Of a stretch of DNA of 64,000 bases, positions 63,360-64,000 are shown one piece after another (position 1 is the first letter of the stretch; each line of letters begins with the position of its first letter). Position numbers and translations under genes: made by a program. The notes below the pieces were generated by a model. The model was given only the letters and a program-made list of their open reading frames with translations, was not told where the DNA came from and ran no database searches. The stretch comes from Urechis unicinctus (Eukaryota; Annelida; Polychaeta; Xenopneusta; Urechidae), in NCBI GenBank assembly GCA_034190875.2, contig CM067354.1:6549775-6613774 (forward strand), in the 5' to 3' direction.

Positions 63360-64000
63360 AATGTTTCAAGCAAAACCTAACAGAAACTAGCTTTCAGACG
63401 TTTTCGTCTTATCTTGTAGTTGATAAGCTCTTTAATGCATTAACCCTTCTCAAATTTGGAGGGAAAATATGCGATCTCGTGCATATACCGTTTTAAAGTA
63501 GCAGGATTTAACTAAATACATAAGGCGTCGTATGTCTATTCATTAGTTAATCAATCTAAAGCCACTGAGGGCCGCACCTGTAAATGCATGACAATAATTA
63601 ATTAGGGCCAGTCTGGGCATCCTAGCACCCAATTGTATGAATAAAACACGGATTTGTAGTCATAGTTCACTGTGCAATATTGACATGAGCAAGTCATATT
63701 TCGCTGGATTAACCTATACTGTCGTGCATGATGGGCAGGTTTTGTCTTTAGGATATGCATCGCGAATTACAAAATGAAATATCCTCCAAAAAGTTTTATG
63801 CCATCAGCCAGGCAAATGTATGGTCATAACTCATTATAAAACACATAAACACTAGACACATATTCTAGCTGTTGTAAGCCTAATGCTTGTGACATATGTG
63901 GGTTATTGCTTTTTATACCTTTAACTGATGTCTCTTTACACGAATCTAATTCGGCAAAGTCATATGTATCAAGTGGTGACTGCCCATCGATGCCTTTATA

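Larger units (their letters stand above)
57250..64000 (+). repeat. Family X large repeat, right copy (continues past the window)
   Basis: Inverse of 22855-28178; the sharp start at 57250 ('tataatactgaggct') is the shared family X end. Matching reaches at least 63960. Relative to the left copy it carries about 2.1 kb extra (59945-62000) and lacks the second tandem copy of the 58.6-kb segment and its (AT)n run. Confidence 0.8.

Overview
The window reads as repeat-rich nuclear DNA of a eukaryote, most likely an invertebrate animal. The grounds are two decayed non-LTR retrotransposons, very long (TA)n, (GA)n and (CA)n microsatellites, minisatellites, a tRNA-like Pol III promoter remnant, and reading frames that are almost all short or broken. 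The phylum cannot be fixed from the sequence. No intact conserved host gene, rRNA, functional tRNA or CRISPR array was recognised. All homologies below were found by eye within the window; no database was searched.

Layout. 1-2.5 kb: a 5'-truncated non-LTR retrotransposon on the minus strand. 2.5-4.5 kb: no gene. 4.5-5.8 kb: a 27-bp minisatellite. 5.8-21.6 kb: a composite, decayed copy of a large repeat family (here 'family A'), containing a second retrotransposon (11.3-13.6 kb) and several microsatellites. 22.9-28.2 kb: one arm of a second large repeat ('family X'). 28.2-32.4 kb: gene-poor, with scattered fragments. 32.4-36.5 kb: a sharply different GC-rich, ORF-dense island coding on the minus strand. 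36.9-50.5 kb: a second family A copy organised as a ~13.6-kb unit with inverted arms of 2.3 and 3.8 kb. 51-57.2 kb: mostly unannotatable, with a third copy of the family X end at 51.0 kb and a small inverted-repeat element with A/B boxes at 55.4-55.7 kb. 57.25-64 kb: the opposite-strand copy of family X, running off the window.

Families A and X are distantly related to each other: at least one short reading frame, with a shared pattern (V/I-S-H-x-N ... A-T-V-x-x-M), aligns between them. Most of the window is therefore copies of one old superfamily in both orientations, broken by microsatellites and later insertions.

The most interesting region is the GC-rich island. It carries a ~825-codon minus-strand frame broken by one frameshift and three in-frame TAG codons, followed by a smaller frame, a helix-turn-helix-like frame and an acidic frame with a tandem peptide repeat. 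I do not recognise the family. It looks like a foreign or mobile insertion rather than a host gene.
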